From Cydia pomonella (lineage: Eukaryota; Arthropoda; Insecta; Lepidoptera; Tortricidae), in assembly GCF_033807575.1 (NCBI RefSeq), contig NC_084711.1, positions 10,726,001-10,790,000 on the forward strand: 64,000 nucleotides of DNA, given 5' to 3'. Numbering within the stretch: position 1 is the first letter of the stretch; every line of letters starts with the position of its first letter. Below, in pieces: positions 33,486 to 45,000 of the stretch. The notes below the pieces were generated by a model. It did no database searches and had not been told where the DNA came from. It saw only the letters and a list, made by a program, of their open reading frames with translations. The translations under genes were made by a program, and so were the position numbers.

Positions 33486-36222
33486 AAAAAGCGGCCAAGT
33501 GCGAGTCGGACTCGCCCATGAAGGGTTCCGTACCATTTATGACGTATTACAAAAACTACTTACTAGATCTGGTTCAAACCAATTTTCGTTGGAAGTTTGC
33601 ATGGTAATGTATATCATATATTTTTTTTAGATTTTTCATTCCGTTATTTTAGAAGTTACAGGGGGGGGGACACACTTTTTTTCACTTTGGAAGTGTCTCT
33701 CGCGCAAACTATTCAGTTTAGAAAAAAATGATATTAGAAACCTAAATATCATTTTTGAAGACCTATCCTTAGATACCACACACGTATGGGTTTGATGAAA
33801 AAAAATTTTTTTTTTAATTTTTATGACGTATTAAAAAAAAAACTACTTACTAGATCTCGTTCGAACCAAATTTCGGTGGAAGTTTGCATGGCAATGTATA
33901 TCATATATTTTTTTTAGATTTTTCATTCTGTTATTTTAGAAGTTACGGGGGGGGGGACACACTTTTTACCACTTTGGAAGTGTCTCTCGCGCAAACTATT
34001 CACTTTTGAAAAAAGCGGCCAAGTGCGAGTCGGACTCGCGCATGAAGGGTTCCGTACCATTTAAGACGTATTAAAAAAAAATCTACTTGCTAGATCTTGT
34101 TCAACATTTTACCACTTTGGACACACATTTTACCACTTTGGAACTGTCTCTCGCGCAAACTATTCAGTTTAGAAAAAAATGATGTTAGGAACCTAAATAT
34201 CATTTTTGAAGACCTATCCATAGATACCCCACACGTATGGGTTTGATGAAAAAAATTTTTTTTTAATTTATTGACGTATTAAAAAAAACTATTCACTAGA
34301 TCTCGTTCAAACCAATTTTCGGTGGAAGTTTGCATGGTAATGTATATCATATATTTTTTTTAGATTTTTCATTCTGTTATTTTAGAAGTTACAGGGGGGG
34401 GGACACACATTTTTTCACTTTGGAAGTGTCTCTCGCGCAAACTATTCAGTTTAGAAAAAAATGATATTAGAAACCTAAATATAATTTTTGAAGACCTATC
34501 CATAGATACCCCACACGTATGGGTTTGATGAAAAAAATTTTTTTTTTAAATTTTTATGACGTATTAAAAAAAAAATACTTACTAGATCTCGTTCGAACCA
34601 ATTTTCGGTGAAAGTTTGCATGGCAATGTATATCATATATTTTTTTTAGATTTTTCATTCTGTTATTTTAGAAGTTACAGGGGGGGGACACACATTTTTT
34701 CACTTTGGAAGTGTCTCTCGCGCAAACTATTCAGTTTAGAAAAAAATGATATTAGAAACCTAAATATCATTTTTGAAGACCTATCCATAGATACCCCACA
34801 CGTATGGGTTTGATGAAATTTTTTTTTTTTTAAATTTTTATGACGTATTAAAAAAAAACTACTTACTAGATCTCGTTCGAACCAATTTTCGGTGGAAGTT
34901 TGCATGGCAATGTATATCATATATTTTTTTTAGATTTTTCATTCTGTTATTTTAGAAGTTACGGGGGGGGGGACACACTTTTTTTCACTTTGGAAGTGTC
35001 TCTCGCGCAAACTATTCAGTTTAGAAAAAAATGATATTAGAAACCTAAATATAATTTTTGAAGACCTATCCATAGATACCCCACACGTATGGGTTTGATG
35101 AAAAAAAATTTTTTTTTAAATTTTTATGACGTATTAAAAAAAAAATACTTACTAGATCTCGTTCGAACCAATTTTCGGTGGAAGTTTGCATGGCAATGTA
35201 TATCATATATTTTTTTTAGATTTTTCATTCTGTTATTTTAGAAGTTACAGGGGGGGGGGACACACATTTTTTCACTTTGGAAGTGTCTCTCGCGCAAACT
35301 ATTCAGTTTAGAAAAAAATGATATTAGAAACCTAAATATCATTTTTGAAGACCTATCCATAGATACCCCACACGTATGGGTTTGATGAAAAATTTTTTTT
35401 TTTAAATTTTTATGACGTATTAAAAAAAAACTACTTACTAGATCTCGTTCGAACCAATTTTCGGTGGAAGTTTGCATGGCAATGTATATCATATATTTTT
35501 TTTAGATTTTTCATTCTGTTATTTTAGAAGTTACGGGGGGGGGGACACACTTTTTACCACTTTGGAAGTGTCTCTCGCGCAAACTTTTCAGTTTAGAAAA
35601 AAATGATATTAGAAACCTCAATATCATTTTTAAAGACCTATCCATAGATACCCCACACGTATGAGTTTGATGAAAAAAGATTTTTTGAGTTTCAGTTCTA
35701 AGTATGGGGAACCCCCAAAATTTATTGTTTTTTTTCTATTTTTGTGTGAACATCATAATGCGGTTCATAGAATACATCTACTTACCAAGTTTGAACAGTA
35801 TAGCTTTTATAGTTTCGGAAAAAAGTGGCTGTGACAGAATCGGACAGACAGACGGACATGACGAATCTATAAGGGTTCCGTTTTTTGCCATTTGGCTACG
35901 GAACCCTAAAAATGATATTAGAAACCTCAATATCATTTTTAAAGACCTATCCATAGACACCCCACACGTATGGGTTTGATGAAAAAAGATTTTTTGAGTT
36001 TCAGTTCTAAGTATGGGGAACCCCCAAAATTTATTGTTTTTTTTCTATTTTTGTGTAAACATCATAATGCGGTTCATAGAATACATCTACTTACCAAGTT
36101 TGAACAGTATAGCTATTATAGTTTCGGAAAAAAGTGGCTGTGACAGAATCGGACAGACAGACGGACATGACGAATCTATAAGGGTTCCGTTTTTTGCCAT
36201 TTGGCTACGGAACCCTAAAAAC
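33486..36222 (+). repeat. Tandem array of GGTTCCG-type element, about 285-bp monomers
   Basis: After the head (GCGGCCAAGTGCGAGTCGGA), eight monomers start near 33538, 33824, 34063 (internally deleted, with its own head at 34013), 34271, 34556, 34841, 35127 and 35411. Each carries TACTTACTAGATCT, a T-rich tract, a run of 7-10 G before GACACAC, TTGGAAGTGTCTCTCGCGCA, and CCCCACACGTATGGGTTTGA or a close variant. The array ends in two successive tails (35686-35913 and 35990-36222) with (ACAG)n and the hairpin AGGGTTCCG...CGGAACCCT. Short ORFs inside it are artefacts of the repeat. Confidence 0.92.
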
Positions 36223-36895
36223 ATGAACAGATTGATAAGTAAGTACTAGATTGAAAATCCAAAGTGTTCCTATTTTGTCGTGGAATGTTGTCCAATTATT
36301 TCATATAATTTTGGGTAAAATGGGACTGCAGTGTTGTTGGTTTATCTCACATTTTGTGCTATCGTATATGTAGGTACTTTTATTTATAATTAGATTGTTT
36401 CGATTTGTGACATTCTTATATACCTATGTATTAGTAATTAGCCAGATTTTTTAAATACTAGATATAATATATGCAAGAATCCTACAAATATTCTACCCGG
36501 AAGTAGGTACTTAAGTAGAAAAAAATAACACACTTTATCTACAAACATAACGTCATTTACCTAAAATCAGTAAATATGTAGCTAATCAATCAATGTACAG
36601 TCAGCATCAAAAGTAGCGGATCAAACAAGGTTTCAAAAGTATCTATCATTCTGTTACAAATTAACAAAATATGGTGGTTATATATGTAGAACAATTAAGA
36701 CGGTAAAAGATATACTTTTGAATATAAATTTTAGAGATTTATCTATATTTGGAAAAGTTATCCATAATATCAGATACCTTTGACGCGTTTGTTTCATCCG
36801 CTACTATTGATGCTGACTGTGCAAGTCCGGCGCGCGAGATACCTACATACACATATCTTAATTTGCTATCACAACTGTGGCGTTCCATGCCTAAG

Positions 36896-37041
36896 GGCTC
36901 CTCTACACGATGGCCCAGCGTAGGCCAGTATAAGGGACGCAGCTATGCGGTGGCATGAGATAGCAATATCACTTACTCCCTCTAATGCATAACTGCGTCC
37001 CTTGGACTGGCCTGCGCTGGGCCATCGTGTAGAGGAGCCAT
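36896..37041. repeat. Foldback MITE with long arms
   Basis: The left end GGCTCCTCTACACGATGGCC and the right end GGCCATCGTGTAGAGGAGCC are exact inverted repeats. Pairing continues imperfectly through AGCGTAGGCCAGTATAAGGGACGCAG, leaving a short loop. The segment at 11107-11170 shares CTCCTCTTCACGATGGCCCA and appears to be a diverged relative. Confidence 0.88.
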
Positions 37042-38949
37042 AAAGGGTCCTTGTGCTAGGGTTGCCATAAAATTTGCATTTTTTAAATTTAACACCACGG
37101 GGACGACGACACCAAGCTTTAAACGGGGACGTGTGGCAAGTGGCAACCCTTGCAAAATTCTGAGCATTGACGGGGACAATTTGCTTAATGACGGGGATAC
37201 GGGACACCAAGCTTCAAACGGGGACATTAACGGACATTAACGCTTATTACTAAGTAATTAATTTATGTTCTCATAATAAGTGAATTGTAAAATTCTTAAT
37301 GGGAATAAATGATCTTTAAACCTAAACCTACATGTCCCGGTGTACCTTATGCTCCATGCGCATATGTAAGTACATAAGGCTTCTTTGATGGAAAGCCACA
37401 AATAGTAACAATTAGTATTTTGTATAGATGCTTATTAAACGACATAGAAAATATATTTTCATAAAACTCCTACAGAAAAAAAACATTTGTAATAGGTACA
37501 TACATACTTGTACCGGAAAGCATATACACCGTGTGCTGGGGAGACCCGACAAATTTTAACCACACATTCCTGAGGTCATACATAAGGAGCAAAAAATGTT
37601 ATATGAGTTTTGGTCAAATTCGGCAAAAGTGTCAATTTGATCCCTCTTAATAGGAAAGAAAAGTACCAGTTTGATCCCACTTAGCAGGAAATCAAAAGTT
37701 CTTTTTCGAATAGGTGATGTGAAAACGATATTTTGTTGTATTTTCTAGTTCGTATATAATACTATCTATCTGTAACACAATCACCGCTGAACTACGGTCG
37801 TTGCGCTACGTCGTAGCCGATATAATGAATTTTTCGGCATGTAGCGAAAATGCTTCGTAGAAACAATACGACGACGCGCGACGTGGCGTGATTAGCGCTG
37901 AATATAATATGGATATGAAACATCAGCTCAGCTAATATAAATTGTTTTCACCTCAGCAGCTCGAACAAGCAGGAGTGACGAAAGTACGACTTTCCTCACT
38001 CCAGGGAGTGAGACAAAGTAGCTTTTTAATTTAGTGAAGGTCATGAATACAGGAATAAAAAAATAACTTGATGTTTTTTTTAACCTTTAATATGTTCTCA
38101 TTACTGAGGTGAAAAGTTGTATGTATCACACGAGAGCAAAGTTATTTTACATCTCGTGTTTTTGAGTAAGCGAAATATATCAACACTGGCAAGAAAAACT
38201 AACTTTCCTCTCTTGTTGCACAAATAACTATTTCAATTCGCCATATTTTTGTGCGTAAAATGACTGGAGTATATTTTCGAATGTTGGAAATTGTTTCCGT
38301 TTCACCCACTGCTCTAATGTATATCTAGAAAGTGTACGTACGAAGCTCCATAGCTATAACATAGCATAGAAGCTCCACACTTCCCACTAACAATAGTAGA
38401 ATGTACAACAAGGGCATAAAGCGATCCATATTTACCCGAGGCAATTTATTGCCAAATAAACCAATATAGTTGAGGATAAAACTGGATATTTATGCCTGAG
38501 TTATACACTCTGCTTTTCACTTCGATTGCGAGGAAAATTTACAAAAAAATATATTTTTTTAATATTTTGAAGACAAGACTAAAGAAAATCATACTCGGGC
38601 TGGTCGGGAGCGCGCCGGTCGGGGACGCACCGGCAGAGCTGGCGGTTTGTATGGCAGATTTTGAACTTTATTACCAAGTGAATATAAGTCGTAATAGATA
38701 GTTTTACTTTATGCTCTAGAGCATAATAATAAATTTTACCTATGTCGCTTATACGCGACTTATATAAATTTTACGAGTATGAGAAGTGAAAAACAAGTTT
38801 AATACATTTGATTATCTTTTCTTTATTACCCGGACGCATTTACTACTTATTTGATCAGCATGGGTACATGCGATCCGCAGTAGGTATACTGCAGTGAGTT
38901 TAGTGACACAATTGATCAATATAATTGTCTTGCTGTTTGGCAGATCTTA

Positions 38950-38954
38950 TCAGT
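38950..38954 (+). promoter_or_regulatory. Arthropod initiator TCAGT for allantoinase copy 2
   Basis: TTATCAGTTTAG places a TCAGT initiator about 57 bp before the ATG at 39011. No clear TATA box is present upstream. Confidence 0.35.
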
Positions 38955-39010
38955 TTAGAACAAGTCGTAGCATCGCTGCAACGTCTTAAGACTAACATTA
39001 ATTAGTAATT

Positions 39011-42000
39011 ATGAAGTTTCTTTATTGCGTAACGCAAATTGCATTGTTAGGTAAGTGTTTAAGTTACACAAGGTTTTCCTTAAATGTAAAGATTATAGTA
39101 AATTAAAATCATGTTGCACTGTAGGTACAATATTATGTCGGGAAATAAATTTAGTTCCTCGCAAGCAAAACAAGCAGTTGTTTCTGAGCCGGCGAGTGGT
39201 AACCGAGGCAGCAGAGTTCGACGGTGGAGTGTTAGTCAATGAGGCGGGAATCATAGAAGGCGTACTCACGAGGACGTCCGTGAATTCGCTCCTATCCGAA
39301 TTTGGGAACAGCTTTGAGGTAATTACTTATAACTTCAATTTATTTAGAACCTATTATTACAAATGACATAAAATCTGGGTGCCTAGTAACAGCCCAGATA
39401 ACCTTCTAACTATCGATAGGGCACCTTTAGGCTGTTCCAGAAAATGCACTTTTAGGTCTAGTAAAAGTTTCGTGGTTTTCGATATAATCGAACTTTTCTG
39501 TCTACTTACTTAACTTCATTCACCATCTAGGTCATATCTTTGTTTGTAAAGATTAAGATGTAAATAGCATGTGTTATACCATTTTTGAATCAATCAGTTC
39601 GTTTTTTATAGCATTAGAAAGAAGTTCACAGAATTAAAAATCACTTTTAAAGCTCTAACACACGTCCATAAAAATCAATATTAAGCAAAAAACAAGACGA
39701 GAAATCTTTTAATTTGTGGCCTGTAGTCGGTCATTAATGTTGAAGAAAGTACCAAGAAAAAAATATTTTTTAATCGTTTATGATGAATAAAAGTGTATGG
39801 AGACTAGTGTGACCAACTTTCAAAAAAATAGTTTATCTGATGCTGATTCTAAAATGGTATAAAACATGCTATTTAACTACATCACTACAAATAAAGATAT
39901 GGACTAAATGATGATTCAAGTTAAGTTTAATATATTTTTTTAATAACTAGCACTTGAGCTATTAAAAAAGAGAGAAAAGTTCGATTATCTCGAAAACCAG
40001 GATACTTTTACAAGACCTATAAGTGCATTTTCTAGACCAGCCTAAGGTGCCTGTCGGTGGTTAGAAGGTTATCCATTAGTTACTGGGCACCCAGTATATA
40101 AAATAACACTTTATCCATTCATTTGGACACCCAGTATATAAAATAACACTTACATTAAGCCAAAACGTATTTAAGTAGATACTTGATTGCCTTATCAACT
40201 CTTAGGTGTTTTACTGCAAATAATCCAAAGAAGATAAGTAATTACTTTTATCAAGACAGTTATAAAACCAAATTTTATTAATAGGTACTGTAAAATGTGC
40301 GTACGTTTTTCATACCGATCCATATATTTTTCCATTTCCATCAAAATACAAAAGGTTCTTTCTTCTTATTTTGAAAAATAAAAGAATGCCTCCTTTCAGC
40401 AACTTCAGCTATCTTAACGTTTTAAGATATGTAGTTTCCTGGGAGTTCTCATATTTTTTCCATCCTGTATAGGTATCAACATTTTGGCGCGGCAATAATT
40501 TAAAAAATAAAATAAAATTTCGAATTGTGGAGAAAAGTGGGCACGTTTTACGGTAGTTGTCTAGACTTTGACTAGATACAGAAATTGATACCAAATAATC
40601 CCTCGAATATCAAAATTTAAAATACTTTTCCATTTACCTTTCTGTGCTTTGACTCGATACATCGCATCTTAAATGGGTTGATTATGGGAACTTAACCCTT
40701 TTGATAGTAGTTTTGATATTTCCTTAAATTTTATTAGCATGGGCTTCAATCAATAGTAAAAAAATATTTCATTTGATATGATTATTGACTATGATTAGCT
40801 TTTAAACGCACATTATATAACGGTTTTTAATTAGGTGATAGATGGAGGAGAGCTGGCGCTGATGGCAGGAGTGGTAGACTCGCATGTCCACGTCAATGAA
40901 CCAGGCCGGACCTCCTGGGAGGGCTACGTGACCGCCACGCAGGCCGCGGCAGCCGGCGGAGTCACCACAATCGTTGACATGCCATTGTGAGATTTCTTCT
41001 TGTTTACGTTGTTTACATCTTATTTAGTTATGGAATATCGTGTCTCGCCAACTCTACTGCCTGTCTGTAGTATAGTAAACCAACCCTTAGCGTGTAAGCT
41101 GCATTCTCGCATGCCGAAAAAATTAACGGTATACTTGTCGAATTGGTGTCGAAGTGATATCACAGACAACTATTTTCATTTATTACAGAAACTCCATACC
41201 GCCAACCACAACACTGGATAACTTGAGAATCAAAAAAGATATGGCAAAGGAGGAGGTTTACGTGGATGTTGGATTTTGGGGTGGAGTTATTCCTGGGAAT
41301 GAAGTACTTTATATTTATTTTATTGTATCAAAATCGTCGAAGCGCTGGTGGCCTAGCGGTAAGAGCGTGCGACTTGCAATCCAGAGGTCGCGGGTTCAAA
41401 CCCGGGTCGTATCAATGAATTTTTCGAAGCATATGTACGAAATATCATTTGATATATACCAGTCGCTTTTCGATGAAGGAAAACATCGTGAGTAAACCGG
41501 AATAATCCCAACTAGGCCTAGTTTACCCTCTGGGTTGGAAGGTCAGGTGGCAGTTGCTTTCGTAAAAAGTAGTGCCTACGCCAAATTTTGGGATTAGTTG
41601 TCAAGGGGATCCCAGGCTCCCATGAGCCGCGGCAAAATGCCGGGACAACGCGAGGAAGAAGAAGATTGTATCAATATCGTAAAATGGACAGTTTTGAAAC
41701 ATTCCCTACCAGCCAACCGTCTGACTAGAGATATAAATTAATTATGACTACCTACTTCATATTTTAGAAAAAAAATGAAGTTCCCCATCTATTTATAATT
41801 TCGGCATATTCACACTAACGTTAGTTGTTGTATTGTATCCTTTACATCTCATTAAAGCGTCAAAAGGGCCCCTACGCGCCTCCCAAAAGTCCGAAACACC
41901 ATTGTTCCGTGATGTTAAGAATTAATGATAACAATAAGTTTTCCTGTTTTTGTGTTGAACTGACTAATCTGCTGTATTATGTTATCTACGAATTAATGGC

Positions 42001-45000
42001 TGCAACAGGTATCGTGCTTGACTCTGATACCAAGGTGCATGTAATTATTATCGATTGCCATTATTTATTCGCATAATCTTACAGATGGAGTTGCTTGACA
42101 TGATAAAGGCAGGCGTGGTGGGATTTAAATGTTATCTGATAGACAGTGGTGTCTCTGAGTTTCCCAATATTACTCCTGATGAATTGAATAGTGTGTTCAG
42201 TGTCCTTAATGGTACCGGTACTGTTTTAGCGGTAAGTATCTCACGCCTATGTATACGAGTATATACTTCACAATTTCTTAATTAAAATAAGCAGCTAGAT
42301 CCCTGCACAATACCTTTTCATACTACACGATGTTATTGTTCCCTTGTGGGTAGGTATTTCTTTATGAATTGAATAGTGTGTTCAGTGTCCTTTAATGGTA
42401 CCGGTACTGTTTTAGCGGTATCTCACGCCTATGTATACGAGTATATACTTCACAATTTCTTAATTAAAATAAGCAGCTAGATCCCTGCACAATACCTTTT
42501 CATACTACACGATGTTATTGTTCCCTTGTGGGTAGGTATTTCTTTATGAATTGAATAGTGTGTTCAGTGTCCTTAATGGTACCGGTACTGTTTTAGCGGT
42601 AAGTATCTCACGCCTATGTATACGAGTATATACTTCACAATTTCTTAATTAAAATAAGCAGCTAGATCCCTGCACAATACCTTTTCATACTACACGATGT
42701 TATTGTTCTCTTGTGGGTAGGTATTTCTTTATGAATTGAATAGTGTGTTCAGTGTCCTTTAATGGTACCGGTACTGTTTTAGCGGTATCTCACGCCTATG
42801 TATACGAGTATATACTTCACAATCTCTTAATTATAATAAGCAGCTAGATCCCTGCACAATACCTTTTCATACTACACGATGTTATTGTTCCCTTGTGAGT
42901 AGGTATTTCTCCCTTGTCGGTATTATTGGAAATAGAAAACAGTTTTTATGATGTACTTCGGAGGCAAACGAATAGACGAATCGCGCGATGGTACGCAATT
43001 ACCGTCACCCATGGACACCCGCGACATCAGAGGCATTGTAAGTGCGTTGCCACCCTTTAAGATGGACACCTTTCACACATGTCTGTGATCTATAATAGTA
43101 GTACTAGTAGTTCGCCCGGAAATGAGAACTCGCGGCTTGCTAAAAACGATTTACCTAAAGCGATTAAATTTGTTGTCTGCAATGGATCGTAAACCTCGTT
43201 CGATTTGTTGCAATGTCTGTGGAGCCCTTAACTGACAGGTTTAAGTCACTATAGAGATTAAAAATAAACTGTTTCTGTGATAAGCCGTAATGTTTTTTGT
43301 CAAATATCAAATATAGTCCGCCAAGTCATTTCCGTCAGTAGAAAGTCCTATAGAAAATAAGAAATTCGCGCCTTTTTCCACTGACAAGTTGGGTGTTTTT
43401 TAGTTTATTACGTTTAAGTATTTTAAATATGGTAAATGTAATTACAAAATTATAAATGTGTAAACCGAGCGCTTTCATTTTATACCAAACTCGACCATAT
43501 AATTTCTTGCAAAGAAGATGACCAGAATACCTCACAAATAGCCTTTTGGCCTTCTAAGTTCTTGTAGCTCCAAAATCCCTTGAACGAGCCTGCATATAAT
43601 TGTATTTAATGAATAAAATATAATGGCGTAATATAAAAAATACTAAAATTATTGCGTAACAAACTATCCTCTGATAGCTCAGTTAAAAAAATGCACCTAG
43701 TCAGTCGTGTGTTCCAAGTTGAATGTAAGAACTTAGCTTCGCTTCGCTCGCTCGTTCGATAACTCAATAGGTACATAATTCAATATATTTTGATTTCAGT
43801 TTCACGCTGAAGTACAACTGAATGGAACAACAGATTGCAGTGAATGCGGTGAGTGTCTATTACCAGAACTATAAGTACTTATTGTCTTGTCAGGGTAAAA
43901 ACAATGGCGTGTTAGTCATTGGTATCCTACGGACGCATATGCTGCGTATATAGGTACCTATCTGCAGCGTCACCATCTACAAAATGTGCCACTGTACGCT
44001 GCAAACAGCGTCAAAAGCAAGAATAAATAATAAATAATGTCGTATAATAATAAAAAAACAATGTATTATGTAAGTAATATCTTTCTTCCAATTGCAGATC
44101 CTGAGTTGTACAGCACGTATCTGGCGTCACGTCCCGATCAAATGGAAATCGATGCTGTCAAATTGATTGCCAGTTTCATACCTAAGACTGAGTTGGTATC
44201 TACAATAATGGCGTGTTTAGACGTAGCACTCAATGATTTTTATACCTGTGTGTCTGTGTGGTTATTCTGTCGCTGCTCTCTAAATAATGACATTGAGATG
44301 AGACCTTTAATGCCATTTGTGGGTCCTACTGAAAATGACACTTTCCTTTCTGAAAATGAGCCTACAAAATCCTTCTATTGCGCATGACACCAATGCTGCA
44401 ATGTGCGTCTACGAAAAATGTAACAACATAAAGCCACGGGCTACGGCGTAGCACTCGTAGATTCGTAGCACACTGAAATAATAAAAGAATTGGCTGAGAG
44501 CATGCAGTTAGTTAGCATTCTGTTAGCATAGACTAACGCAGCGGCTTACGTGAGCGAATAACTCGCGAACGCGAAGCGGCGCGGCGCGGCGCGGGTGAAT
44601 CAATCCTTTGATACCTATTGGGCGATCTGGTTGCGAACGCGAATGCGCTTCGCGTTCGCGAGTTATTCGCTCACGTAAGCCGCTGCGTCAACGGGGGCAA
44701 GAGAAGAATCGTGGAATGTATTGGGCCCCATACATTCCACGACTCTTCTCTTTACGCACAGACTCTATTAGCAAGTATCATGTACATTAGAAGCATAAGG
44801 GAGTACCTTTGCAGCGCTTTGTACGTCTTTTTACTAAGAAGAGGAGATTTTTTGCAACAACTCAAAAATGGATGAGCCGATCAAATTCGATATAGTTTTA
44901 ATTGAAAGTATTTATTAAGATGTTTTTAGACCCATGGTTCAAAAGTTAGAGTTCCACTTCCAAGCGAGGCCAAAAACCGAGCAGCATGAGAGCTGATTTA

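Larger units (their letters stand above)
36223..39010. other. Intergenic stretch before allantoinase copy 2
   Basis: AT-rich with one foldback MITE (36896-37041) and a segment with repeated GGGGAC motifs (37096-37230). No supported exon. Confidence 0.5.

Noticed and set aside
34675..35492. Repeated 81-84-codon minus-strand ORFs with near-identical sequence
   Set aside because: They arise from the 285-bp tandem monomer and carry no domain.
41341..41410. tRNA gene (A and B boxes present)
   Set aside because: The acceptor stem does not pair, and the sequence continues into the SINE body shared with other copies.
42364..42905. Extra coding exons in the tandem repeat of copy 2
   Set aside because: The units copy only the 3' part of the exon without an acceptor. 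The protein aligns to copy 1 without extra residues.
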